In this document: positions 1-5,070 of the stretch, in pieces
How the letters are laid out: every line of letters begins with the position of its first letter
How positions within the stretch are numbered: the first letter of the stretch is position 1
Source of the DNA: an uncultured Oribacterium sp.
Lineage (GTDB): Bacteria > Bacillota > Clostridia > Lachnospirales > Lachnospiraceae
Length of the DNA stretch: 6,567 nucleotides
Assembly (NCBI GenBank): GCA_900772695.1
Contig: CAAGRO010000288.1
Location: 1-6,567 of the forward strand
Direction of reading: 5' to 3'
Translations under genes and position numbers: made by a program
Notes under the pieces: model-generated
What the model saw: the letters and a program-made list of their open reading frames with translations, nothing else
What the model was told of the DNA's origin: nothing
Databases searched by the model: none

Positions 1-1
1 T

Positions 2-163
2 GAAAACGATTTCAAGAAGGCAGGTTATGATTTAACTTTTGTACAGGATAATCAGTCACAGTCATTTAAAGGAGTGCTTCGTGGATTACATTTTCAAAAA
101 CAACATCCACAGGGTAAACTTGTTCGTGTGATTAAGGGTACCGTTTTTGATGTCGTTATTGAC
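2..163 (+). CDS. rfbC: dTDP-4-dehydrorhamnose 3,5-epimerase, internal fragment (5' end outside window, 3' end lost at junction)
   Basis: Reading from base 2 gives about 54 residues typical of the N-terminal part of RmlC/RfbC: FVQDNQSQSFKGVLRGLHFQ, then the HPQGKLVRVIKGTVFDVV block. In the family this region holds the start of the cupin fold and the catalytic histidine of the RGLH motif. The enzyme epimerises dTDP-4-keto-6-deoxyglucose at C3 and C5 in dTDP-L-rhamnose synthesis, used for cell-surface polysaccharide. The gene is broken: the family normally continues VIDLR, but here the frame turns into antisense asparaginase sequence after VID (base 163), and no native 3' part follows. The 5' end lies outside the window. 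G+C is about 36% by hand count over 1-148, far below the rest of the window, so this piece probably comes from another genome or another region. Family assignment is confident; its presence at this locus in a real chromosome is not. Confidence 0.85.
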
Positions 164-1138
164 CGGAGTGTAGAAGCCCTTCCGGATCTTCGCATAATCC
201 TTCGGGTAGCGCGCCATCAGGTACATAAGCTTCGTGATCGTCGCCTCGAGGGTCATATCGTATGCCTCGATGAGCTTGAAATCCTTCTTCACCTTCTGGC
301 CGACCTGATAGATCTCCATGTTGGAGCCCTCGTTCACGACCTGGGTCGCCATCACGATGAACTTTCCCTTCGCGGCCCACTTCTCCATCTCGTCATAGAA
401 CTTGTCGAGCAGCTGGCTCGGGATACCACCGACACCGAAGGACTCGATGACGATGCAGTCATAATTATCGAAGAGGTACGCCAGCAGTTCCGGACGTGAG
501 CCTGGAATCAGCTTCATGATGCAGATCGCATCCGACACCGTCTCCTGAAACTCGACCGGCTTCCGGATCGGCTCATACGGAATATAGCGGATGATATGCT
601 CATCCTGGATCCGCGCCAGCACCGGGAAGTTCACACTGTGAAACGCGTTGAACGAGCGTGCCATCATCTTCTTCGCACGCGTACCGGCGATGACATTGCC
701 ATCAAACACGAGCGACACATTCTGCGAGTAGCTGTCGCAGGCATACACGATACTGTCCCGCAGATTATCCTTCGCGTCGGTGCCGTCGATGTTGATCGGC
801 TTCTGCGAGCCCGTAATCACGATCGGCTTCCGGGAGTTCTGAATCATATAGCTGAGCGCCGCCGAGCTGTAGGCCATGGTGTCCGTGCCGTGTGTGATGA
901 CGAAGCCGTCGTAGCGGTCGTAGTTTTCATTCACCGCATGCACGATCTGTCCCCAGACCGCCGGCGCCATGTTGGTTGAGTCAATGTTGCAGACCTGGAG
1001 CACATCCACGTCGCAGAAGCGCTTCACCTCCGGCACGTAGCTCAGGAGCTCCTCCGCGGTCAGCGCCGGCTTCAGTCCATCCTCTGTCTTCACCGAGGCG
1101 ATGGTGCCACCGGTACATAAAAGCAGTATCTTCTTCAT
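86..1138 (-). CDS. ansA: L-asparaginase, type I (AnsA family), with a foreign C-terminal tail
   Basis: Hydrolyses L-asparagine to aspartate and ammonia; AnsA-type enzymes are cytoplasmic, and no signal peptide is visible. The N-terminus MKKILLLCTGGTIAS carries the first active-site threonine (T12 in TGGTIAS). The second block THGTDTM supplies T85 and D86, and K157 in TRAKKMMARSFNAF aligns with the catalytic lysine. VITGSQKP and the NEGSNMEIY region also fit the family. The native protein appears to run to GFYTPVNNDI (residues 321-330, near base 149), where relatives normally finish within a few residues (…NHDILY type). The last 20 or so residues of this frame (86-148) are antisense rfbC and not genuine, so perhaps only a few native residues and the stop are missing. 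The start ATG overlaps the nudC stop (ATGA), with AAAGGAA at 1147-1153 as ribosome site, so translation is probably coupled to nudC. Glutaminase side activity cannot be judged. Confidence 0.92.
   Translation of the reverse strand: MKKILLLCTGGTIASVKTEDGLKPALTAEELLSYVPEVKRFCDVDVLQVCNIDSTNMAPAVWGQIVHAVNENYDRYDGFVITHGTDTMAYSSAALSYMIQNSRKPIVITGSQKPINIDGTDAKDNLRDSIVYACDSYSQNVSLVFDGNVIAGTRAKKMMARSFNAFHSVNFPVLARIQDEHIIRYIPYEPIRKPVEFQETVSDAICIMKLIPGSRPELLAYLFDNYDCIVIESFGVGGIPSQLLDKFYDEMEKWAAKGKFIVMATQVVNEGSNMEIYQVGQKVKKDFKLIEAYDMTLEATITKLMYLMARYPKDYAKIRKGFYTPVNNDIKNGTLNHTNKFTLWMLFLKM
149..163. other. Junction between rfbC fragment and asparaginase gene, 15-base microhomology
   Basis: On the + strand these 15 bases read D-V-V-I-D, which fits the rfbC family. 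On the minus strand they read V-N-N-D-I, which fits the end of asparaginase (FYTPVNxDI). Left of 149 only rfbC makes sense and right of 163 only asparaginase does, and base composition changes at the same place. The two genes are therefore fused tail to tail within this stretch. A short shared sequence is what an assembler or amplification chimera, or a microhomology-mediated rearrangement, would leave. Confidence 0.8.
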
Positions 1139-2001
1139 GCTCTTGGTTCCTTTCCTTCCTTAAAGAGACACATCATCTCGTTCGTCAGGCTGAAATCATC
1201 CGGCTGCAGGACGATCTCCTCCCGCTTCAACCAGGAGGCCAGCTTCAGCTCGCTCTGATCCATCGTAATCGTCGGATCGCCATCCACGTCGCAGAAGAAG
1301 CCCATCAGGATATCATCGACGATGCCCCACGGCTGTGACTTATAGTAGCGGATGTTCTTCACCTTCAGGCCGACCTCTTCCATCACCTCACGCTGTACGG
1401 TTTCCTCGAGGGTCTCGCCGATCTCCGTGAAGCCGGCGACGAGCGCGTAGTGCGCGAAGCCGCGGGCATACTTCGTAAGGACGATCTGATCCCCATGCGT
1501 GATACCGACGATGACCGCCGGCACGATTCGCGGGTAGATGATCCGTCCACACTCCGGACAGCGGATCGCACGCTCGATCTTTCCGAGCTTCGTCCGGGAG
1601 CCGCAGCTGCCGCAGAAGCGGTTCTGGTGGTACCAGTTGCTGAGCTGCAGTGCCGTGCTGTTGATGAACTGCCGCCACTTCGGCCCTGCCAGGGACTCAC
1701 GCAGATCATGCAGCGTCGCCCGTGTATAGCCCGGGAGGCTCAGCTCGACCTCCGGCAGGAGGAAGTAATCATCCTCGTCCACAGTGAAAAGATAGATGAG
1801 ATGACTCGTCTCGACCGGGATGTTTCCCTGCGCCTGCACCTCCTGAAAGGTCGGGAAGGTGAAGGTCGTCGCATCGGTCATGCGCAGCAGCACCGCATCG
1901 CGGCGTGCACCGGCGAAGTTCAGCACGAAGCTCTCCGGCTTCGCCGTCTTCGATGGATCATAGTGATTGATCAGCTTATGTGGATAAATATCCTGAATCA
2001 T
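1135..2001 (-). CDS. nudC: NAD(+) diphosphatase (NADH pyrophosphatase), Nudix hydrolase with zinc ribbon
   Basis: Cleaves NAD(H) to NMN(H) and AMP; family members also remove NAD caps from RNA 5' ends. The protein is 288 aa. An N-terminal domain (about 1-125) is followed by a four-cysteine zinc ribbon (C130, C133, C148, C151), then the Nudix domain with an intact box G190-x5-E196-x7-R204-E205-V-M-E208-E209-V-G211-L212. SQPW at 222-225 is the NADH-pyrophosphatase signature, here continuing GIVDD instead of the PFPxS of the E. coli type. The start at base 2001 (MIQDIYPHK) is preferred because GGAGGAA sits 5 bases upstream. A longer reading from base 2025 has no ribosome site and would begin inside the predicted promoter. 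The stop overlaps the asparaginase start as ATGA, so the two form an operon. Confidence 0.93.
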   Translation of the reverse strand: MIQDIYPHKLINHYDPSKTAKPESFVLNFAGARRDAVLLRMTDATTFTFPTFQEVQAQGNIPVETSHLIYLFTVDEDDYFLLPEVELSLPGYTRATLHDLRESLAGPKWRQFINSTALQLSNWYHQNRFCGSCGSRTKLGKIERAIRCPECGRIIYPRIVPAVIVGITHGDQIVLTKYARGFAHYALVAGFTEIGETLEETVQREVMEEVGLKVKNIRYYKSQPWGIVDDILMGFFCDVDGDPTITMDQSELKLASWLKREEIVLQPDDFSLTNEMMCLFKEGKEPRA

Positions 2002-2006
2002 AGGGG

Positions 2007-2013
2007 TTCCTCC
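2007..2013 (-). promoter_or_regulatory. Ribosome binding site that decides the nudC start
   Basis: GGAGGAA on the minus strand, 5 bases before the ATG at 2001. The only other upstream in-frame ATG (2025) has no such site, so this fixes the start. Confidence 0.8.
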
Positions 2014-2025
2014 AAATATAGGCAT

Positions 2026-2034
2026 AGTATATCA
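2026..2034 (-). promoter_or_regulatory. Extended -10 promoter of nudC-ansA
   Basis: On the minus strand TG-A-TATACT forms an extended -10 element. The -35 position (GCGATT at 17-base spacing) is poor, as is usual for extended -10 promoters. Transcription would begin near 2019, leaving a leader of about 17 nt with the GGAGGAA site. Between the MATE stop and this promoter there is only a weak 5-bp hairpin (2058-2071) without a T-run, so read-through from the MATE gene is possible. Confidence 0.55.
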
Positions 2035-2099
2035 GATGACGAGGTACGAATCGCATCCCACCGTCAGGTGGACAATGCTTCTGCCGGCACCAGGTGGCT

Positions 2100-3521
2100 T
2101 CACGCCTGGCTGTGTTCTCCTGCCGGATGCTCGATCACCGAGTGTGACAGCCACTTCCCGCTCATGAAGCGATACAGGAAGAAGGCACCACGTACACACC
2201 AGTCGCTCGCCATACCGATCCAGACGGCGATCGGACCCATCCCGCATACACGGATGAGGAAGGTCACCATCGCAACGCGCGTGATCCACATCGACAGTGA
2301 AGATACAACCATCGTAAATCGTACATCACCGGCGGCGCGTAGTCCATAGGAAGGTAGAAAACTCGGTACCCAGACGAAGATTTTCGAGATCGTGATGAAG
2401 ATGACCATATCGTAGCAGATCTTCGCGGCCTCCGGCTCCATCCCGGCGAGCCACATCACCGGCTTACAGGCAACGAAGGTGATGGCACAGGAAATGATGA
2501 TGATCCAGTTCGAGATATCCATGAGGTGGACGATGTAGTACTTCGCCTCCTCCTTCCGTCCGGCGCCGAGCGTCTGCCCCACCATCGTCATGAGACCGAT
2601 GCCGACGGCGAGTCCGCCGATTCCGTTGATATTCTCGAAGATGATGGCCATGGCCTGTGCCGCGATGGCGGTCGTGCCAAGGGTCGATACTGAGGACTGG
2701 GTGGCGAGCTTACCGAACTGGAACATGCTGTTCTCGATACCGGACGGGATACCGATGGCAAGGATACGCGCGATCATGTCAAAATCCGGTTTGATGACGT
2801 AATCCCGCACCACGATCACCTGCTTCGGCTTCCGCAGGAACACGAAGAGGATGATCGCCGCCAGGATACGGCTCAGCAGCGTCGAGAACGCTGCACCCGC
2901 GACACCCCAGCCGAAGCCGAAGATGAAGATAGCGTTACCGATGATGTTCATGACATTTGAGATCACGGAAACCTTCATCGGGAAACGGCTGTTTCCACCG
3001 GCACGGTAAAAGGCAGCACCGATCTGATAAAGCCCGAGGAACGGGAAGGAGGCGGCGGTAAAGCGGAAGTAGGTTTCCGCGGCGGACAGCACCGCCGGCT
3101 CCACGCTGCCGAAGACGAGGCGGAGGATATGTCCGTTCAGAGCCTCTGCAAAGAGCGTAATGACGATAGCGATCGACGTCATCGATAACACGACCTGGCG
3201 GGCAGCTGCATTGGCCTTCTTCGGGTCACCGCTGCCGATGTACTGCGAGCAGAGAATCGTACCGCCCGTCGCCATCGCGGAAAAGAGCTGGATGACGAGG
3301 TTGTTGATGGCATCCGTGAGGGAAACGGCCGAGATCGCCGCACTGCCGATCCGGGTGACCATCATGGAATCCGCCATGCCCATGAAGCTCGCGAGCAGAT
3401 TCTCGATCATCAGCGGGATCAGCAGCTTCCAGATCGCCGATCGATCGAACATCATGTGGTCCCAGTCGATCTTAGCTGCATCATAAACGCGGTTTTTCAG
3501 TTTCAGTAATTTATAGTACAT
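2100..3521 (-). CDS. MATE family multidrug/Na+ (or H+) antiporter
   Basis: Integral membrane efflux protein of 473 aa, a normal MATE length, with two homologous six-helix halves (about 30-230 and 250-455). It exports organic cations or other compounds in exchange for Na+ or H+. Supporting blocks are FMGMADSMMV at 46-55, SQYIGSGD at 92-99, AFYRAGGN at 170-177, and in the second half VGQTLGAG at 314-321 and YGLRAAGD at 392-399; long hydrophobic runs lie between them. The substrate cannot be read from sequence. The start at 3521 (MYYKLLKL) is chosen because GAGG lies 6 bases upstream. A start four codons earlier at 3533 is possible but lacks a ribosome site. The gene has its own promoter and a cre-like operator, and lies downstream of a LacI-family gene in the same direction with a terminator between. 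The hydrophilic tail after the last helix is about 20 residues. Confidence 0.92.
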   Translation of the reverse strand: MYYKLLKLKNRVYDAAKIDWDHMMFDRSAIWKLLIPLMIENLLASFMGMADSMMVTRIGSAAISAVSLTDAINNLVIQLFSAMATGGTILCSQYIGSGDPKKANAAARQVVLSMTSIAIVITLFAEALNGHILRLVFGSVEPAVLSAAETYFRFTAASFPFLGLYQIGAAFYRAGGNSRFPMKVSVISNVMNIIGNAIFIFGFGWGVAGAAFSTLLSRILAAIILFVFLRKPKQVIVVRDYVIKPDFDMIARILAIGIPSGIENSMFQFGKLATQSSVSTLGTTAIAAQAMAIIFENINGIGGLAVGIGLMTMVGQTLGAGRKEEAKYYIVHLMDISNWIIIISCAITFVACKPVMWLAGMEPEAAKICYDMVIFITISKIFVWVPSFLPSYGLRAAGDVRFTMVVSSLSMWITRVAMVTFLIRVCGMGPIAVWIGMASDWCVRGAFFLYRFMSGKWLSHSVIEHPAGEHSQA

Positions 3522-3537
3522 GGCCTGCCTCATTCAC

Positions 3538-3551
3538 TGTAAGCGTTTTCA
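3538..3551. promoter_or_regulatory. Catabolite-responsive element (cre) / LacI-family operator at the MATE promoter
   Basis: TGTAAGCGTTTTCA matches every defined position of the cre consensus TGWAANCGNTNWCA. It begins about 2-3 bases after the predicted MATE transcription start (near 3553) and ends before the start codon. There, a bound CcpA or related LacI-family protein would block initiation or elongation. Which protein binds is not known; the LacI-family gene immediately upstream is the local candidate and CcpA the global one. Confidence 0.65.
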
Positions 3552-3559
3552 TACCGTCC

Positions 3560-3588
3560 ATTATAGCGGATTCGGACGCACATTTCCA
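3560..3588 (-). promoter_or_regulatory. Sigma-A-type promoter of the MATE gene
   Basis: On the minus strand a perfect -10 TATAAT (3560-3565) lies 17 bases from TGGAAA (3583-3588), which matches TTGACA at 4 of 6 positions. The predicted start is near 3553. The cre-like site follows directly. Confidence 0.7.
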
Positions 3589-3676
3589 TAGTCCGGGCAG
3601 GGATTCACAGAGTCGCGTCATCGGTCGCCAGGCCCACGGTCAGCTCCCACGACATCCCGTGTTCCCGTGACAGCAG
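3589..3676. other. Intergenic stretch with no recognised feature
   Basis: Part of the 324-base gap between the MATE and lacI genes (3522-3845). The gap holds the MATE promoter and operator (3538-3588), a terminator (3677-3715) and the structured region (3723-3853). These 88 bases between promoter and terminator show only a short CCCGTG direct repeat and no convincing reading frame. Confidence 0.5.
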
Positions 3677-3715
3677 AAAACCGCCCGGCACACCACAAAC
3701 GTGCCGGGCGGTTTT
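3677..3715. terminator. Bidirectional rho-independent terminator
   Basis: A perfect 15-bp inverted repeat (AAAACCGCCCGGCAC at 3677-3691 and its complement at 3701-3715) flanks a 9-base loop. The core is an 11-bp G+C-rich stem. On the + strand it is followed by TTTTT then ATAT; on the minus strand by TTTT then CTGCTG. It should end the lacI-family transcript, which arrives on the minus strand about 130 bases past its stop, and insulate the MATE promoter. No + strand gene feeds into it. Confidence 0.85.
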
Positions 3716-3722
3716 TATATGC

Positions 3723-3853
3723 GGCAGTGTCCTGGCTGCTTAGACCGGACAGCTGCCATCACGGGCGGAAACGTAGCTAGTGCTTCCACCCGCATAGCTA
3801 AAGGTTCTGTAGGTTGGAGAGAAAGGGAATCCCACTGTGAGGGGGTCACAGTG
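3723..3853. ncRNA. Candidate structured RNA, possibly an IS200/IS605 right-end / TnpB guide-RNA scaffold relic
   Basis: Three hairpins follow in series. Hairpin 1 (3723-3757) pairs GGCAG-TGTCC-(T)-GG with CC-GGACA-(G)-CTGCC around a 9-base loop. Hairpin 2 (3762-3792) pairs CGGG-C-GGAA with TTCC-A-CCCG. Its loop holds TAGCTA (3774-3779), which can pair with a second TAGCTA at 3795-3800 to form a pseudoknot. Hairpin 3 is a perfect CACTGTGA/TCACAGTG stem (3833-3853) with a GGGGG loop. It is preceded by GTAGGTTGG and GGGAATCCCAC, which recall the 3' ends of TnpB elements, where such a block and hairpin precede the flank used as guide. On the other strand the same structures would be the 3' untranslated region of the lacI-family mRNA. 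There is no tnpA or tnpB nearby, so a relic, a solo RNA or a chance 3'UTR fold are all possible. Confidence 0.3.
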
Positions 3854-4856
3854 TTGATTCACTCCAATGTACAGAGCACTTAAGCGTCTGATGAGACTTC
3901 TCCTCGTATCTCTCCTCGATCTGATCGATGAGGATCTCGGCGGCCTTCTGTCCCTCCTCGTAGGCAGGCTGGACGATGGTCGTGATGCGTGGGCTGGAGA
4001 AGGAAGCCCATTCGGTATTATCGAAACCGATGATGCCGAGCTTCTGTGGCATCAGATCGCGGAGTGGCTGCAATGCATCACAGACCTCCGGAAGTGCCCA
4101 GCAGTTCGGAACATACACCAGGGTTGCTTCGGTATCCTTCAGATGTCTCTTCACGAAGGCGAGAATATCTGCATGGTTGATCTCGCCATCGCGGATCTCC
4201 AGGCTCTGGAAGCCGAGTCCGCTCTCCGTGATACAGTCGATGAAGCCGGAGGAACGCTCGATACGTGTACTCAGCTTCGACGGATCAGCACCGATCATCA
4301 GGAAGTTCTGATAACCGCGCGCGATGAGCTCCTGCATCGCCTTATGGGTCGCCGTATAGTTATCGGTCTTCACCCAGAAGGAATCATCCTCATACACCTT
4401 ACTGTCGAAGTAGACGAACGGCTTCTTAAGATCCGTGATCAGCTTCGAGGTCTCATGAAAGCCCGGGGTCGGCTGGATGATGAAGCCATCCGCGCCGAGG
4501 GTCAGCATACGGTTCACGTAGCTGGACTCCTGCTTCGGATCATAGCCTGAATTTCCGATCAGCGTCTGGTAGCCATGCTTTCGAGCGGTATCCTCGATGC
4601 CCTTCACGATTTTATTTGAGAAGGTGTTCGTGATATCCCCGATGATGACACCGATAAGGTTCGTTTTCTTCTGGTTCAGTGTACGGGCAGCAACATTCGG
4701 ACGGTAGTTGGTCCGGAGGATGATCTCCTGAATCTTCATACGGGTTTCCTCAGACATCTTCTCGGTTTTCCCGTTCAGGTAGAACGAAACCGTCGTCTTC
4801 GAAACCCCAGCCATCTCGGCGATGTCCTTAATGGTTATTTTTCCATCACGTCCCAT
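3846..4856 (-). CDS. LacI-family transcriptional regulator
   Basis: DNA-binding repressor of 336 aa, normal for LacI/GalR. The helix-turn-helix is at about 7-30 (ITIKDIAEMAGVSKTTVSFYLNGK). The hinge region with AARTLNQKKTN follows at 56-66, then a periplasmic-binding-protein-like sugar-sensing domain (about 67-336) with IIGFDNTEWASFSSPRITTI near 275-294. The SFYLNGK recognition helix and the FDNTEW block recall KdgR-type regulators of uronate or ketodeoxygluconate use, but the effector is unproven. Operator-contacting residues at the LacI 17/18/22 positions read K, T, F, which is not the common pattern. GGGGGAA lies shortly before the ATG. No sugar genes are present; the downstream neighbour is the MATE pump and the divergent neighbour an FHA-ABC gene. 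The stop codon lies inside hairpin 3 of the structured region, so the last one or two residues could be altered by an old insertion. Confidence 0.92.
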   Translation of the reverse strand: MGRDGKITIKDIAEMAGVSKTTVSFYLNGKTEKMSEETRMKIQEIILRTNYRPNVAARTLNQKKTNLIGVIIGDITNTFSNKIVKGIEDTARKHGYQTLIGNSGYDPKQESSYVNRMLTLGADGFIIQPTPGFHETSKLITDLKKPFVYFDSKVYEDDSFWVKTDNYTATHKAMQELIARGYQNFLMIGADPSKLSTRIERSSGFIDCITESGLGFQSLEIRDGEINHADILAFVKRHLKDTEATLVYVPNCWALPEVCDALQPLRDLMPQKLGIIGFDNTEWASFSSPRITTIVQPAYEEGQKAAEILIDQIEERYEEKSHQTLKCSVHWSESTL

Positions 4857-4883
4857 CGTCTTCCCCCATTCGACATGCTGCTA

Positions 4884-4906
4884 CAGTTAACTGGTTTAAT
4901 CAACTG
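4884..4906. promoter_or_regulatory. Palindromic operator candidate at the lacI-family promoter
   Basis: A 23-bp element with CAGTT (4884-4888) and AACTG (4902-4906) as outer arms contains a TTAACTGGTTTAA core and also a perfect 10-bp palindrome CAGTTAACTG at its left. It covers the predicted transcription start of the regulator gene. LacI-family genes are commonly autoregulated through such sites. The centre lacks the usual CG step, so binding by this regulator is inferred only. Confidence 0.45.
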
Positions 4907-4911
4907 AATAT

Positions 4912-4939
4912 ATTTTACTAGTATTTTATCGAAAGTCAA
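4912..4939 (-). promoter_or_regulatory. Promoter of the lacI-family gene
   Basis: On the minus strand TTGACT (4934-4939, 5 of 6 matches) and TAAAAT (4912-4917, 5 of 6) are 16 bases apart. Transcription would start near 4905, inside the palindromic operator candidate. Confidence 0.65.
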
Positions 4940-4963
4940 TAAAGCAATCAAGCCCCCTAGGTG

Positions 4964-4987
4964 CTTTTCTCGCGCCTTTTCTCGCGC
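4964..4987 (+). repeat. Two perfect tandem copies of a 12-bp unit
   Basis: CTTTTCTCGCGC occurs at 4964-4975 and again directly at 4976-4987. The repeat sits between the two divergent promoters, about 18 bases upstream of the -35 box of the FHA-ABC gene. It could be a protein-binding site or simple slippage. Confidence 0.6.
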
Positions 4988-5005
4988 TGAATTCCATCGT
5001 TAGCA

Positions 5006-5034
5006 TTGTACTGAACCTCCAAATAAAATACAAT
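5006..5034 (+). promoter_or_regulatory. Promoter of the FHA-ABC gene
   Basis: TTGTAC (5006-5011) and TACAAT (5029-5034) are spaced by 17 bases. The first matches TTGACA in its TTG only, the second matches TATAAT at 5 of 6. The predicted start near 5041 gives a leader of about 30 nt with GGGAGG at 5060-5065. Confidence 0.55.
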
Positions 5035-5070
5035 AGAGTGAGGAATGGGCGAAATGTCCGGGAGGCAGCT

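Noticed and set aside
2002..2025. Longer nudC start (MPIFGGTP…)
   Set aside because: It has no ribosome site, and its ATG lies directly against the -10 box, upstream of the predicted transcription start. The ATG at 2001 has GGAGGAA at ideal spacing.
2058..2071. Small hairpin CCACC-GTCA-GGTGG after the MATE gene as a terminator
   Set aside because: Only 5 bp and no T-run follows on the minus strand, so intrinsic termination is not supported.
1450..2349. A 299-codon open frame on the + strand
   Set aside because: It lies antisense to nudC and the end of the MATE gene, both of which have clear family motifs. The frame is an effect of G+C-rich codons and has no family signature or ribosome site.
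3701..3883. A 60-codon + strand reading frame across the structured region, ending inside antisense lacI
   Set aside because: It starts at a GTG within the terminator stem, has no ribosome site, and its end overlaps antisense lacI. Its codons simply track the hairpins. At most it could echo the tail of a lost tnpB; it is not called a gene.
3867..4550. A 227-codon open frame on the + strand
   Set aside because: Fully antisense to the lacI-family gene, with leucine/arginine-rich sequence typical of antisense translation and no recognisable domain.
5038..5070. GTG start 11 codons upstream for the FHA-ABC protein
   Set aside because: It sits almost on the predicted transcription start and lacks a ribosome site; the ATG at 5071 follows GGGAGG.
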